Source: Butyricimonas faecihominis (GTDB lineage: Bacteria; Bacteroidota; Bacteroidia; Bacteroidales; Marinifilaceae). Taken from it: DNA of 64,000 nt. The first letter of the stretch is position 1. Each line of letters opens with the position of its first letter. Below are positions 26,874 through 34,710 of the stretch, piece by piece. Made by a program: the position numbers and the translations under genes. The stretch spans positions 2,051,880 to 2,115,879 of the forward strand of contig NZ_AP028155.1 of NCBI RefSeq assembly GCF_033096445.1, given 5' to 3'. A model generated the notes under the pieces. That model was not told the DNA's origin, ran no database searches, and saw only the letters and a program-made list of their open reading frames with translations.

Positions 26874-27321
26874 AACAATTAACAATTGATGAGAAGTTCC
26901 TTTTTATACCCGTCATAATAAACCACGAATATACAAAAAAACTATAAAACAAGTACAAAAAGTAATTATTCGAATCTCTTTTTTCCAAGTGATTCCAGCT
27001 AACAAGCTCCATTAGTAGAGAATAGGAAAAATAAACCCGAAAAAGAATTTATAAACACGCAGACTTCTCATTCGAAATATTTGCTCTTATTAAATATTAA
27101 TATTAATTTAGTCGCGAATTACAAACGAAAACGTTTTAAATATTTAGTAGATGTACAAGCCATCAGAATATTATTTCGTTTTAGCCTACATCGTGGGCGT
27201 ACTTAAATTGTTCGGGGGACTATGAAAATTCCGCCGGAATAATTTCAGGCATCTTTTGGCAACACATCACGTTGCTCTCTTTTAAGCAAAACAAACAACT
27301 TAAATCAATAATCTTTTAATT
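26874..27321. other. Gap between divergent PP2C and iorA genes
   Basis: The gap is AT-rich. A weak minus-strand -7-like box (TATATTCG, 26926-26933) could serve the PP2C gene. AAAACGTTTT near 27128 is a short palindrome. A 24-codon reading frame at 27151-27225 is listed separately. No clear consensus promoter for iorA was found. Confidence 0.4.
27151..27225 (+). CDS. Possible 24-residue membrane peptide upstream of iorA
   Basis: ATG to TGA encodes MYKPSEYYFVLAYIVGVLKL followed by FGGL. A polar start is followed by one hydrophobic stretch long enough to sit in a membrane. It ends 96 bp before iorA. There is no strong ribosome-binding site, but Bacteroidetes often lack one. It could be a small membrane protein, a leader peptide or chance; sequence alone cannot decide. 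Confidence 0.3.
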   Translation: MYKPSEYYFVLAYIVGVLKLFGGL

Positions 27322-28914
27322 ATGCAAAAACAACTATTATTAGGTGTTGAAGCTATTGCACAAGGTGCTATAGACGGAGGTATATCCGGCGTGTTCGCAT
27401 ACCCGGGAACCCCTTCAACAGAGATCACGGAATACATTCAGGAATCGAAACAGGCTATCGCCCGTAACGTTCACCGGATGTGGTCTGCAAACGAAAAAAC
27501 TGCCATGGAAACCGCATTGGGAATGTCCTATGCGGGAAAAAGAGCCTTGGTATGTATGAAACACGTGGGAATGAACGTGGCTGCAGACTGTTTCATGAAC
27601 GCTGCAATTACCGGGGCCAACGGAGGTATGGTTGTTATCGCTGCCGATGACCCATCCATGCACTCTTCTCAGAACGAGCAGGATTCACGCGTGTACGGTA
27701 AATTTGCCTTAATTCCGATCATGGAACCCTCTAACCAACAAGAGGCATACGACATGACCCGCTACGCATTCGACCTGTCAGAGCAAATGGGAACTCCCGT
27801 GTTATTAAGAATCACGACTCGTCTGGCACACTCTCGTTCCGGTGTTGAACCAAGAGAGGCTAAAGCCGAAAATGAAATGCGTTTACCGGAAGACAAACGT
27901 CAATTCGTGTTACTTCCCGCTATCGCTAAAAAAAGATATAAATTATTACTAGAGAAACAAACCGCTTTCGAAGAGGCATCTGATAACTCTTCTTTCAACC
28001 AATACATTGACGGGGCTGACAAATCAATGGGTATCGTCGCTTGCGGTATCGGTTACAACTACCTGATGGAAGTGTTCGGTGGAAACTGTCCTTACCCGGT
28101 AGTCAAAGTAAGCCAATATCCTCTTCCGAGAAAGATGATCACCAAGTTGGCAGAAAGCACTGAAAAATTGCTCGTTTTAGAAGAAGGCTACCCGATCATT
28201 GAAGAAGCATTGAAAGGTTACCTTGAAAAAGAATGTGTACTCGGACGTTTGGACGGCACGCTCCCCAGAGACGGAGAGTTGAATCCGGATCACGTGGCGA
28301 AAGCATTCGGATTACCTTCTATCGAAGGATCGCCTGTACCGGAAATCGTGGCACCTCGTCCACCAGCCCTTTGCGTGGGATGTAGCCACAGAGACGTGTA
28401 CACCGCATTGAATGCAGTTGTTGCCGAATACCCGAATGCACGTGTATTCTCTGACATCGGTTGTTATACTTTAGGAGCCCTTCCTCCATTCCAAGCGATC
28501 AACTCTTGCGTGGACATGGGAGCATCCATCACCATGGCAAAAGGTGCTGCTGACGCTGGATTATACCCGGCTGTATCCGTTATCGGAGACTCCACGTTCA
28601 CTCACTCCGGCATGACCGGGTTACTGGATGCTGTAAACGAAAAAGCCAATATCACGATTATCATTTCCGACAATGAATCCATCTCCATGACCGGAGGTCA
28701 GGAATCTTCAGCATTAGGACACTTGGAATCTATCTGTCGCGGTATTGGTGTTGAACCGGAACATATCCGTGTTCTACTTCCCGTACCGAAAAATCACGAT
28801 GAATTATGCAAGATCATCCGTGACGAGATCGAATACAAGGGTGTATCCGTGATCATCCCGAGAAGAGTTTGTATCCAGAAAGCTGCAAGAGACGCTAAGA
28901 AAAAGAAAAAATAA
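27322..28914 (+). CDS. iorA: Indolepyruvate:ferredoxin oxidoreductase, alpha subunit
   Basis: This TPP enzyme oxidatively decarboxylates aryl pyruvates (indolepyruvate, phenylpyruvate) to acyl-CoA while reducing ferredoxin. The 530 residues include the pyrimidine-binding part with YPGTPSTEITEY near residue 27, a CVGCSHRD motif near 352 and the TPP/Mg motif from GDSTFTHSG to SDNES near 420-450. The C-terminal two-cluster ferredoxin domain of archaeal IorA (about 650 residues) is missing; the protein stops after IIPRRVCIQKAA and a Lys-rich tail. Electrons must therefore pass through a separate carrier. iorB follows by 47 bp. Confidence 0.9.
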   Translation: MQKQLLLGVEAIAQGAIDGGISGVFAYPGTPSTEITEYIQESKQAIARNVHRMWSANEKTAMETALGMSYAGKRALVCMKHVGMNVAADCFMNAAITGANGGMVVIAADDPSMHSSQNEQDSRVYGKFALIPIMEPSNQQEAYDMTRYAFDLSEQMGTPVLLRITTRLAHSRSGVEPREAKAENEMRLPEDKRQFVLLPAIAKKRYKLLLEKQTAFEEASDNSSFNQYIDGADKSMGIVACGIGYNYLMEVFGGNCPYPVVKVSQYPLPRKMITKLAESTEKLLVLEEGYPIIEEALKGYLEKECVLGRLDGTLPRDGELNPDHVAKAFGLPSIEGSPVPEIVAPRPPALCVGCSHRDVYTALNAVVAEYPNARVFSDIGCYTLGALPPFQAINSCVDMGASITMAKGAADAGLYPAVSVIGDSTFTHSGMTGLLDAVNEKANITIIISDNESISMTGGQESSALGHLESICRGIGVEPEHIRVLLPVPKNHDELCKIIRDEIEYKGVSVIIPRRVCIQKAARDAKKKKK

Positions 28915-28961
28915 ATTGATTCAATGATCAATTTAAAATCTAAAACTTAAAATTTAAAATT

Positions 28962-29549
28962 ATGAAGACAGATATTATATTAGCGGGTGTAGGTGGACAG
29001 GGAATCCTTTCTATCGCAGCAGCATTGGGGTCTGCCGCCCTCAACAATAACCTGTACATGAAACAAGCCGAGACTCACGGAATGAGTCAACGCGGGGGGG
29101 ATGTACAGTCTTTCATGAGAATCTCCGACAAACCGATTTTCTCTGACCTGATCGCCAAAGGAACAGCCGATATTATCCTTTCAGTTGAACCGATGGAAGC
29201 ATTACGTTACCTTCCCTACTTGAAACAAGGAGGTTACGTGGTAACCAACGCCACTCCGTTCATTAATATTCCGAACTATCCGGAAGTAGAAACCTTGATG
29301 GACACGTTGAAAGCCCTTCCTCATCAAGTAATCATTGACGCTGACAGCATCGCTAAAGAGGCTGCAGGCAACGTACGTGCCAGCAACTTCGTGATGATGG
29401 GTGCCGGTTCTCCTTTCATCGAAATTCCTTTTGAATACTTAGAAAAAGGCATCATGGCTATTTTCGAACGTAAAGGTGCCGATGTGGTAGAAATGAACTT
29501 GAAGGCATTACGTGCCGGACGTGAATTCGCACAAAATTACATTAAATAA
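28962..29549 (+). CDS. iorB: Indolepyruvate:ferredoxin oxidoreductase, beta subunit
   Basis: The 195-residue gamma/beta-type subunit of 2-oxoacid:ferredoxin oxidoreductases. GVGGQGILSIAAALG near residue 9 and QAETHGMSQRGGDVQS near 37 are diagnostic. It pairs with IorA and is separated from it by a short AT-rich spacer of the same kind found in the rnf operon. A terminator follows. Confidence 0.92.
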   Translation: MKTDIILAGVGGQGILSIAAALGSAALNNNLYMKQAETHGMSQRGGDVQSFMRISDKPIFSDLIAKGTADIILSVEPMEALRYLPYLKQGGYVVTNATPFINIPNYPEVETLMDTLKALPHQVIIDADSIAKEAAGNVRASNFVMMGAGSPFIEIPFEYLEKGIMAIFERKGADVVEMNLKALRAGREFAQNYIK

Positions 29550-29558
29550 TCGGATCTG

Positions 29559-29595
29559 GGGGAGTCTCCTTTATTAAGGAGTTCCCCTATTTTTC
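29559..29595 (+). terminator. Intrinsic terminator after iorB
   Basis: GGGGAGTCTCCTT pairs with AAGGAGTTCCCC with one bulge around a short TATT loop, followed by a TATTTTTC tract. Confidence 0.85.
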
Positions 29596-29680
29596 TTCTC
29601 ATACTTTCCTCGCAATATTAATTCTCGGATATTTTATCCAAAATAATCCATAAAATGCAAACAAAAAAGAAGCTTTAAGC

Positions 29681-29699
29681 GTTTAATTTATAATTAAAC
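29681..29699. promoter_or_regulatory. Inverted repeat before the yjdJ-like gene
   Basis: GTTTAAT and ATTAAAC are perfect 7-bp arms around TTATA, 16 bp before the ATG. It is a candidate operator; no consensus promoter was found nearby. Confidence 0.3.
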
Positions 29700-29715
29700 T
29701 TTTAAAATTAAGGCT

Positions 29716-30018
29716 ATGACCGAGGATTATGAATTAAAAGATGACGTACATCGGCAACAATACGAATTTCGTATCGGGAACTATACACCGAAAATCGAAT
29801 ATATAAAATCAATCAACGGAGAGATATACCTTACCCACACAGAAGTTCCACGAGAACTGGAAGGGAAAGGGATAGGCAGTCAACTAGTTGAAAAAACACT
29901 ACAAGACATCGAACGTCAAGGACTTCGACTCGTTCCGCTTTGTCCTTTCGTGGCAGCTTATATCAAGAAACACCCCGAATGGAGACGCATCGTGATGAAA
30001 GGCATTAATATAAAATAA
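29716..30018 (+). CDS. Small GNAT-like acetyltransferase (YjdJ-type)
   Basis: A 100-residue minimal acetyltransferase-fold protein of the Acetyltransf_CG kind. The acetyl-CoA loop is LEGKGIGSQLVEKTL near residue 50, and LCPFVAAYIKKHPEW closes the domain. It is half the length of an ordinary GNAT protein, as is normal for this family. It lies 6 bp before a one-cluster ferredoxin gene, the same pairing as E. coli yjdJ-yjdI. The substrate is unknown. Confidence 0.82.
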   Translation: MTEDYELKDDVHRQQYEFRIGNYTPKIEYIKSINGEIYLTHTEVPRELEGKGIGSQLVEKTLQDIERQGLRLVPLCPFVAAYIKKHPEWRRIVMKGINIK

Positions 30019-30024
30019 CCACAC

Positions 30025-30240
30025 ATGGATAAGAAAATTGAATATACAAACGGAGAGCTAACCATTATCTGGCAACCGGGTTTATGCCAACACGCCGGAG
30101 TATGCGTGAAAATGTTACCCAAGGTATACAATCCTAAAGAAAGACCTTGGGTCAAAATCGAGAACGCCACAACGGCAGAATTAATCGAACAAATTAACAA
30201 ATGTCCCTCTAGAGCATTGAGTTACAGAATGAATAAGTAG
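30025..30240 (+). CDS. Divergent single-cluster [4Fe-4S] ferredoxin (YjdI-type)
   Basis: A 71-residue protein of the Fer4_19 type. Cysteines in LCQHAGVCVKMLP and KCPSRAL, with the preceding WQPGLCQH signature, would hold one cluster. It is adjacent to the YjdJ-like acetyltransferase, a conserved pair of unknown function. Its nearness to iorAB, whose alpha subunit lacks a ferredoxin domain, is suggestive, but the iorB terminator separates the two units. Confidence 0.85.
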   Translation: MDKKIEYTNGELTIIWQPGLCQHAGVCVKMLPKVYNPKERPWVKIENATTAELIEQINKCPSRALSYRMNK

Positions 30241-30242
30241 TG

Positions 30243-30266
30243 AAAGTCGCCGAATTCGGCGACTTT
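30243..30266. terminator. Bidirectional terminator, perfect palindrome
   Basis: AAAGTCGCCG (30243-30252) pairs with CGGCGACTTT (30257-30266) around AATT; a T-rich tract follows on the plus strand. It separates the convergent yjdI-like and znuB genes, and the znuB TAA overlaps its right edge. Confidence 0.9.
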
Positions 30267-31066
30267 TATTTTTTCCTTTTCCACAAATAGCAAACAATAA
30301 ATATCAACAAGAAACAAAGCACGATAGTTGCCCCCGAAGGTAATTTCAGTGCTGCCGAAGTAAACAAGCCGATAACCGAACCGGCACAACTGATAATCGT
30401 TGCCCACACGAGCTGTTTCGTGAAATTCTTATGAAACATCCCGGCAATAGCCTGTGGCATGGTGAGGTACGAAATCACGAGAATGATTCCCGCTAGTTTC
30501 ATACACAACACGATACACAAAGCGATCAATGCCGTAATTCCGATTTCCAGACCATTCAACGCGACGAAATGTGTCCGGCTGTATTCTTTATCAAAAGCGA
30601 TATAAAATAAAGGACGATAAAATTTAGCAAAGAACACGATGATCACCAAACACAACAAAAGCGAGAGAATAACCTGTTCCCCCGTCACCGTGAGGATATT
30701 ACCAAACAGGTAAGATAACAAATTAGGAGCATACCCCGGTGTCAGATAAATAAACAACACCCCGATGGCCATACCCGCAGACCAGAATATCCCGATCAGG
30801 GAATCTTCCTTAAATCGCTTGTTATCCGAAAGATATAGAATACAAAAAGCGGCAGCCAAAGCAAATACAGCCGCCCCGAAAAGAGGCGATAGTCCTAGGA
30901 AATAGGCTAATCCCAATCCCCCGAAAGAAGCGTGTGTAATTCCCCCACTAATAAAGACCATCCGTTTCGCCACGATATAAGTCCCAATCAATCCACAACT
31001 CACACCTATCAGAATCGTACACAACAGTGCATTCTGGAAAAAAGTATATTCTAATAATTCAAACAC
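30266..31066 (-). CDS. znuB: Zinc/metal ABC transporter permease
   Basis: A 266-residue permease of the ABC-3 family with about eight helices and GGITHASFGGLGLAYFLG near residue 45, the conserved cytoplasmic loop. Start: I prefer GTG at 31066 (VFELLEYTFFQ, the usual N-terminus) to TTG at 31108, because the intervening 42 bp is an AT-rich spacer repeat. It is last in the mtnN-luxS-znuA-znuC-znuB run and pairs with the ATPase encoded upstream. Confidence 0.85.
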   Translation of the reverse strand: MFELLEYTFFQNALLCTILIGVSCGLIGTYIVAKRMVFISGGITHASFGGLGLAYFLGLSPLFGAAVFALAAAFCILYLSDNKRFKEDSLIGIFWSAGMAIGVLFIYLTPGYAPNLLSYLFGNILTVTGEQVILSLLLCLVIIVFFAKFYRPLFYIAFDKEYSRTHFVALNGLEIGITALIALCIVLCMKLAGIILVISYLTMPQAIAGMFHKNFTKQLVWATIISCAGSVIGLFTSAALKLPSGATIVLCFLLIFIVCYLWKRKK

Positions 31067-31108
31067 CTTATTAATTTTAGATTTAATGATTTTAGATTGA
31101 AAAAACAA
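31067..31108 (-). repeat. AT-rich spacer between znuC and znuB
   Basis: A TCTAAAATCATTAAATCTAAAATT-type spacer is present, preceded by a GATTG/CAATC hairpin (31095-31110). It uses the same words as the rnf spacers. Confidence 0.45.
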
Positions 31109-31897
31109 TCAATCTAGTGCTTCACTTTCAATTTTCAATTCTCCATTTTCAATTGTACGATCGTGTTTCAACAACACCCGATGAGGCACCGTACCGTGAG
31201 AGATCAATTCAATCGGACAATTATACAATTTCAATTGTTCCGGCGTGATCAGATTTGATTCATGGTAATGCAAGCCACCATTCACGCAGGCTATCGTCTT
31301 CACATAAGAGCAAATCGTTCCCAAATCATGAGAAACCATCACGATACTCATCGTCTTATTCAACTCGCCCAGCACGGAATAAAACTCATTCTCGAAATTC
31401 GCATCCACGTAAGTCGAAGGTTCATCCAAAATCAGAATCTTCGGGGAAGAAATAATAGCCCGACACAAGAACACCCGTTGCATCTGTCCCCCGGAAAGCT
31501 CTCCTATCGGACGATTCCCGAATCCTCCCATCCCGTATGTTTCTAAAAGCTCATCCACCTTTTCCCGATCAGCCTTCGTGTAGTCCTTAAAAATCCCCTT
31601 CTCCGACATCAAACCGGACAAGACGACCTCTTTTACACTAATCGGAAATCTCGCATCAAAACGACTGTTCTGAGGCAAATAACCAAACAAAGATTGTTTG
31701 GAAACATGATAAACAATTTCACCAGAGAAAGGTTTCAGCAATCCCAAAATCACCTTCAATAAAGTTGTTTTCCCTCCCCCGTTCGGTCCGATGATCCCGA
31801 TAAAATCATGTTCCCGAATGGAAAGATTCACATCCCGCAACACGACCGTATGCTCGTATCCGGCCGTAATCCCTTTTAACTCCAGAAGTTCATTCAT
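31109..31897 (-). CDS. znuC: Zinc/metal ABC transporter ATPase
   Basis: A 262-residue ABC ATPase. Walker A GPNGGGKTT lies near residue 37, the Q-loop in YLPQNSRFD, the signature LSGGQMQR near 140, Walker B ILILDEPS and H-loop SHD. The last ~14 residues (IENGELKIESEALD) are encoded by an AATTGAAAATGG-type repeat, so the tail appears to have been added by spacer sequence. It starts 4 bp after znuA. Confidence 0.9.
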   Translation of the reverse strand: MNELLELKGITAGYEHTVVLRDVNLSIREHDFIGIIGPNGGGKTTLLKVILGLLKPFSGEIVYHVSKQSLFGYLPQNSRFDARFPISVKEVVLSGLMSEKGIFKDYTKADREKVDELLETYGMGGFGNRPIGELSGGQMQRVFLCRAIISSPKILILDEPSTYVDANFENEFYSVLGELNKTMSIVMVSHDLGTICSYVKTIACVNGGLHYHESNLITPEQLKLYNCPIELISHGTVPHRVLLKHDRTIENGELKIESEALD

Positions 31898-31901
31898 CCT
31901 T

Positions 31902-32783
31902 CTATTTCATTTTCTGTTCAATGATCTTCAATAAAGAACACATTTCGGCTTTCCAATCCGAACTCAGCGGGTCTATGGCAATCACCTCACCATCTATCTC
32001 CTTGGCAATAGCCTTAGCATTAGCCACGTCAAATTGATTCTGAATGAAAACAATCTTTATTCCTCTAGCCCGACAAGTATCAATCACCGCTTTCAAATGA
32101 GAAGGATTCGGTTCCTTTCCCTCATCTTCAATAGAGATTTGTTCCATCCCGTAATCCTTGGCAAAATAAGTCAGCGCCGGATGATAAATCAAAAAAGTTT
32201 TATTCTCTTTTTCCGGGATAATCCGACGGGCAGCCTGATCAATACTGTCTATCTCTACACGAAACTGGCGATAGTTCTTTTCAAACGTCTCCCGCTGATC
32301 GGGGAACTTAGCCGCCAACACATCCAATATCGTGCGAGCCATCATCTCTGCATACCGGGGAGACATCCACACGTGAGGATCAAAATTCCCTTCATGCGAA
32401 CCATGATCGTGCTGATGCCCATGTCCATGGTCATGATTACAAGCTCCTTGTTCCAAATCCATCCCGACAGATTGCTTCACGAGCAACATATTTTTCTGCG
32501 TTTCCAGAAAAGGATACAGATTACTCAACTCGAAAGGCAGATATCCCACCGCAAAATAAATGGAACTATTGTGCAAAGCCTTCAATTGCTCCGTACTCAA
32601 ATCACTCACCGCGGGATTCGCCCCCGGTGGGATCATCACGTTCACCTTCACGTAATCCCCCGCAATTCTCTCCACGAAATAACGCTGTGGCAAAATACTC
32701 ACGCTAATCGTTCTCTCCTTGTCTTTATTCTCCCCACAAGCCGTTAACAAGGCCATCAAAACAACTATAATTCCTATTTTCAT
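31902..32783 (-). CDS. znuA: Zinc-binding lipoprotein of the ABC transporter
   Basis: A 293-residue cluster A-I solute-binding protein. The lipobox is ALLTACGEN near residue 16. A His-rich zinc-sensing loop, HDHGHGHQHDHGSHEG, lies near residue 118-133, followed by FDPHVWMSP. The metal ligands expected in the family (His residues in the body and the C-terminal Asp region) fit zinc rather than manganese. The ATG overlaps the luxS stop by one base (TAATG). Confidence 0.92.
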   Translation of the reverse strand: MKIGIIVVLMALLTACGENKDKERTISVSILPQRYFVERIAGDYVKVNVMIPPGANPAVSDLSTEQLKALHNSSIYFAVGYLPFELSNLYPFLETQKNMLLVKQSVGMDLEQGACNHDHGHGHQHDHGSHEGNFDPHVWMSPRYAEMMARTILDVLAAKFPDQRETFEKNYRQFRVEIDSIDQAARRIIPEKENKTFLIYHPALTYFAKDYGMEQISIEDEGKEPNPSHLKAVIDTCRARGIKIVFIQNQFDVANAKAIAKEIDGEVIAIDPLSSDWKAEMCSLLKIIEQKMK

Positions 32784-33262
32784 TATATTGGATATATCAA
32801 ATTCTTCTCCTCGATCACGTCTAACACTTCGGAAAGATATTTTGCAGCCTCGTATTTTGCCATGGGTAAATTGTGCAACAAATAATTACCGCAATCTTTA
32901 GCGGCAACACCGGGGACTTCTCCCTCGAAATCCCGGATAAAACGGAAGGTTTCCCGCATTAGCTCCACGATGTCACGGGACTCCAAGTCGCCTTTCATCA
33001 AAAAGTAATTTCCCGTACAGCATCCCATTGGTCCCCAAAACACGATCTTGTCACCCCACTCCTTATGATTGCGCAAATAAGTCGCTGCCAGATGCTCTAT
33101 CGTATGTAACTCCCCCTGTCCCAACACGGGTTCCCGGTTCGGTTCCTTCATGCGTATATCAAACGTCGTGACCACCTGATCACCTAAATAGTCTTTACGG
33201 GAAACATAAATTCCCCTCAACAAACGCAGGTGATCAATCGTAAAACTCGGTATTTTTTCCAT
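32783..33262 (-). CDS. luxS: S-ribosylhomocysteine lyase LuxS
   Basis: A 159-residue metalloenzyme that splits S-ribosylhomocysteine into homocysteine and DPD, the precursor of AI-2. The metal motif HTIEH lies near residue 53 and the catalytic Cys is in GPMGCCTGNYF near residue 81. It takes the product of the MtnN encoded 10 bp upstream, completing the two-step SAH recycling route. It is translationally coupled to znuA. Confidence 0.96.
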   Translation of the reverse strand: MEKIPSFTIDHLRLLRGIYVSRKDYLGDQVVTTFDIRMKEPNREPVLGQGELHTIEHLAATYLRNHKEWGDKIVFWGPMGCCTGNYFLMKGDLESRDIVELMRETFRFIRDFEGEVPGVAAKDCGNYLLHNLPMAKYEAAKYLSEVLDVIEEKNLIYPI

Positions 33263-33272
33263 GCTTTAAATT

Positions 33273-33968
33273 TTATTCTTCTGATAAGGCTTTGATCAAC
33301 ACTTTAATCATTTCAAAAGAACGTTTAGGTGCCTCTTCCCAAAAATTCAAATATTGTTTGTAATGATCTTTTACCCCGGGAGTATCACTGATAATACGAT
33401 AGCTCAAGAATGGAACCCCGCACATATAGCAAACCTGTGCAATGGCACACGATTCCATGTCTACCGCCATTCCTTCCGGAAAACGTTTTTTGATCTCCGT
33501 CAACTCCTCTTTATCGGTAATAAACTTATCCCCGCTACATATCATACCTCCGTAAACATTACCATCATGAGCAACAGATAATGCCAATTTACACAGCTCC
33601 TTATCCGAAACGAAACGAGCCGGCAGACCTTGCACCTGACCATATTCATTTCCATCCCCACACCACACGTCATGATAAACCATATTCTCGCCCACGACAA
33701 TATCCATCACTTGGGTCAAAGGATCTATCCCTCCCGCAACTCCGGTATTGACAATAATATCCGGTGCATAACGCTGTATCATTTCCATCGTACCGACGGC
33801 TGCACACACCTTTCCAATGCCGCACTTAGCCAAAACAACTTCCACGTCTCCGATGTGTCCTTCCGTGAAAAGAAGCCCGCGAACAGGTTCTTCTTTTGTC
33901 TGTTCCAATAATGATTTCACCAGTCCATATTCGGATGTCATGGCCACAATTATTCCGATCCTTCTCAT
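33273..33968 (-). CDS. mtnN: MTA/SAH nucleosidase
   Basis: A 231-residue nucleoside phosphorylase-fold hydrolase that removes adenine from S-adenosylhomocysteine and methylthioadenosine. IGIIVAMTSEYGLV at the N-terminus, VNTGVAGGID near residue 73, GMAVDMESCAIAQV near 168 and ISDTPG contain the expected Glu and Asp catalytic residues. It is directly upstream of luxS. Confidence 0.93.
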   Translation of the reverse strand: MRRIGIIVAMTSEYGLVKSLLEQTKEEPVRGLLFTEGHIGDVEVVLAKCGIGKVCAAVGTMEMIQRYAPDIIVNTGVAGGIDPLTQVMDIVVGENMVYHDVWCGDGNEYGQVQGLPARFVSDKELCKLALSVAHDGNVYGGMICSGDKFITDKEELTEIKKRFPEGMAVDMESCAIAQVCYMCGVPFLSYRIISDTPGVKDHYKQYLNFWEEAPKRSFEMIKVLIKALSEE

Positions 33969-33974
33969 ATAACT

Positions 33975-34613
33975 CTATTGAAAAAATGGATTCATTCTTT
34001 TTTCTTCCCCGATCGTCGAGAATCCTCCATGTCCGGGAATAACACGAACATCATCGGGTAATACAAACAATTTTTCCCGGATACCATTCAACAACTGATT
34101 CATATCCCCGCCCGGCAAATCAGCCCGGCCGATACTCCCCTGAAACAAAACATCCCCGGCAATCAGTAATCTATCCTTTTCACTATAAAAGCAAAGCCCT
34201 CCCGGAGAGTGTCCCGGTACATGTATCACCTTCAATTCCGAATGACCGAACTTCACGACATCCCCATCTTTCAGGTATTCCCCCAAAGCCGGTGGCGGGG
34301 TAATTCCTTTCACACCTAACATAGCCGCATACCTTTCGGCATCCTCTACCCAAAACGAATCCGCCTCATGCGCCCGGGCTGATAGCCCAAACTCATCCAG
34401 CATGAAATTATTCCCGAAAATATGATCGATATGCAAATGTGTATTTAACAATGCTACCGGTGTCAACTGATTCTCCGCTAAAAAACTCTTCAAACGTTGT
34501 CCTTCTTCTTTCGAAAAACAACCGCAATCAATCACCACGGCTTCCCCTGTCTCGTCATACAACACGATCGTGTTCTCCTGCCATGGATTATTTGTAAATA
34601 CTTTAATTTTCAT
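33975..34613 (-). CDS. Metallo-beta-lactamase-fold hydrolase (glyoxalase II-like)
   Basis: A 212-residue MBL-fold protein. The zinc motif THLHIDH lies near residue 58, followed by HVPGHSPGG, AGDVLF and the final IPGHG. This compact form is the YcbL/glyoxalase II-like group that hydrolyses thioesters or related compounds; the substrate is uncertain. It starts the minus-strand run into mtnN (6 bp gap). Confidence 0.85.
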   Translation of the reverse strand: MKIKVFTNNPWQENTIVLYDETGEAVVIDCGCFSKEEGQRLKSFLAENQLTPVALLNTHLHIDHIFGNNFMLDEFGLSARAHEADSFWVEDAERYAAMLGVKGITPPPALGEYLKDGDVVKFGHSELKVIHVPGHSPGGLCFYSEKDRLLIAGDVLFQGSIGRADLPGGDMNQLLNGIREKLFVLPDDVRVIPGHGGFSTIGEEKRMNPFFQ

Positions 34614-34634
34614 CTGATATGAATTTTAACCCCA

Positions 34635-34664
34635 CAAATATACTAAAAAAAGAAGTGGATCAAA
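34635..34664 (-). promoter_or_regulatory. Promoter for the MBL-mtnN-luxS-znuACB run
   Basis: On the minus strand TATATTTG (34635-34642) is an exact -7 box. TTTG at 34661-34664 is 18 bp upstream, inside the terminator stem. Spacing is one short of the norm, so this is plausible rather than certain. Confidence 0.5.
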
Positions 34665-34689
34665 AAGGCTTTTGATCCACTTCTTTTTT
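34646..34689. terminator. Bidirectional terminator after yitT
   Basis: A perfect 20-bp stem (34646-34665 with 34670-34689) closes on an AGGC loop and has A6/T6 ends on both strands. It separates glnS-yitT from the MBL-led operon. Confidence 0.93.
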
Positions 34690-34710
34690 ATAAAGTTTGT
34701 AAACAAATCG

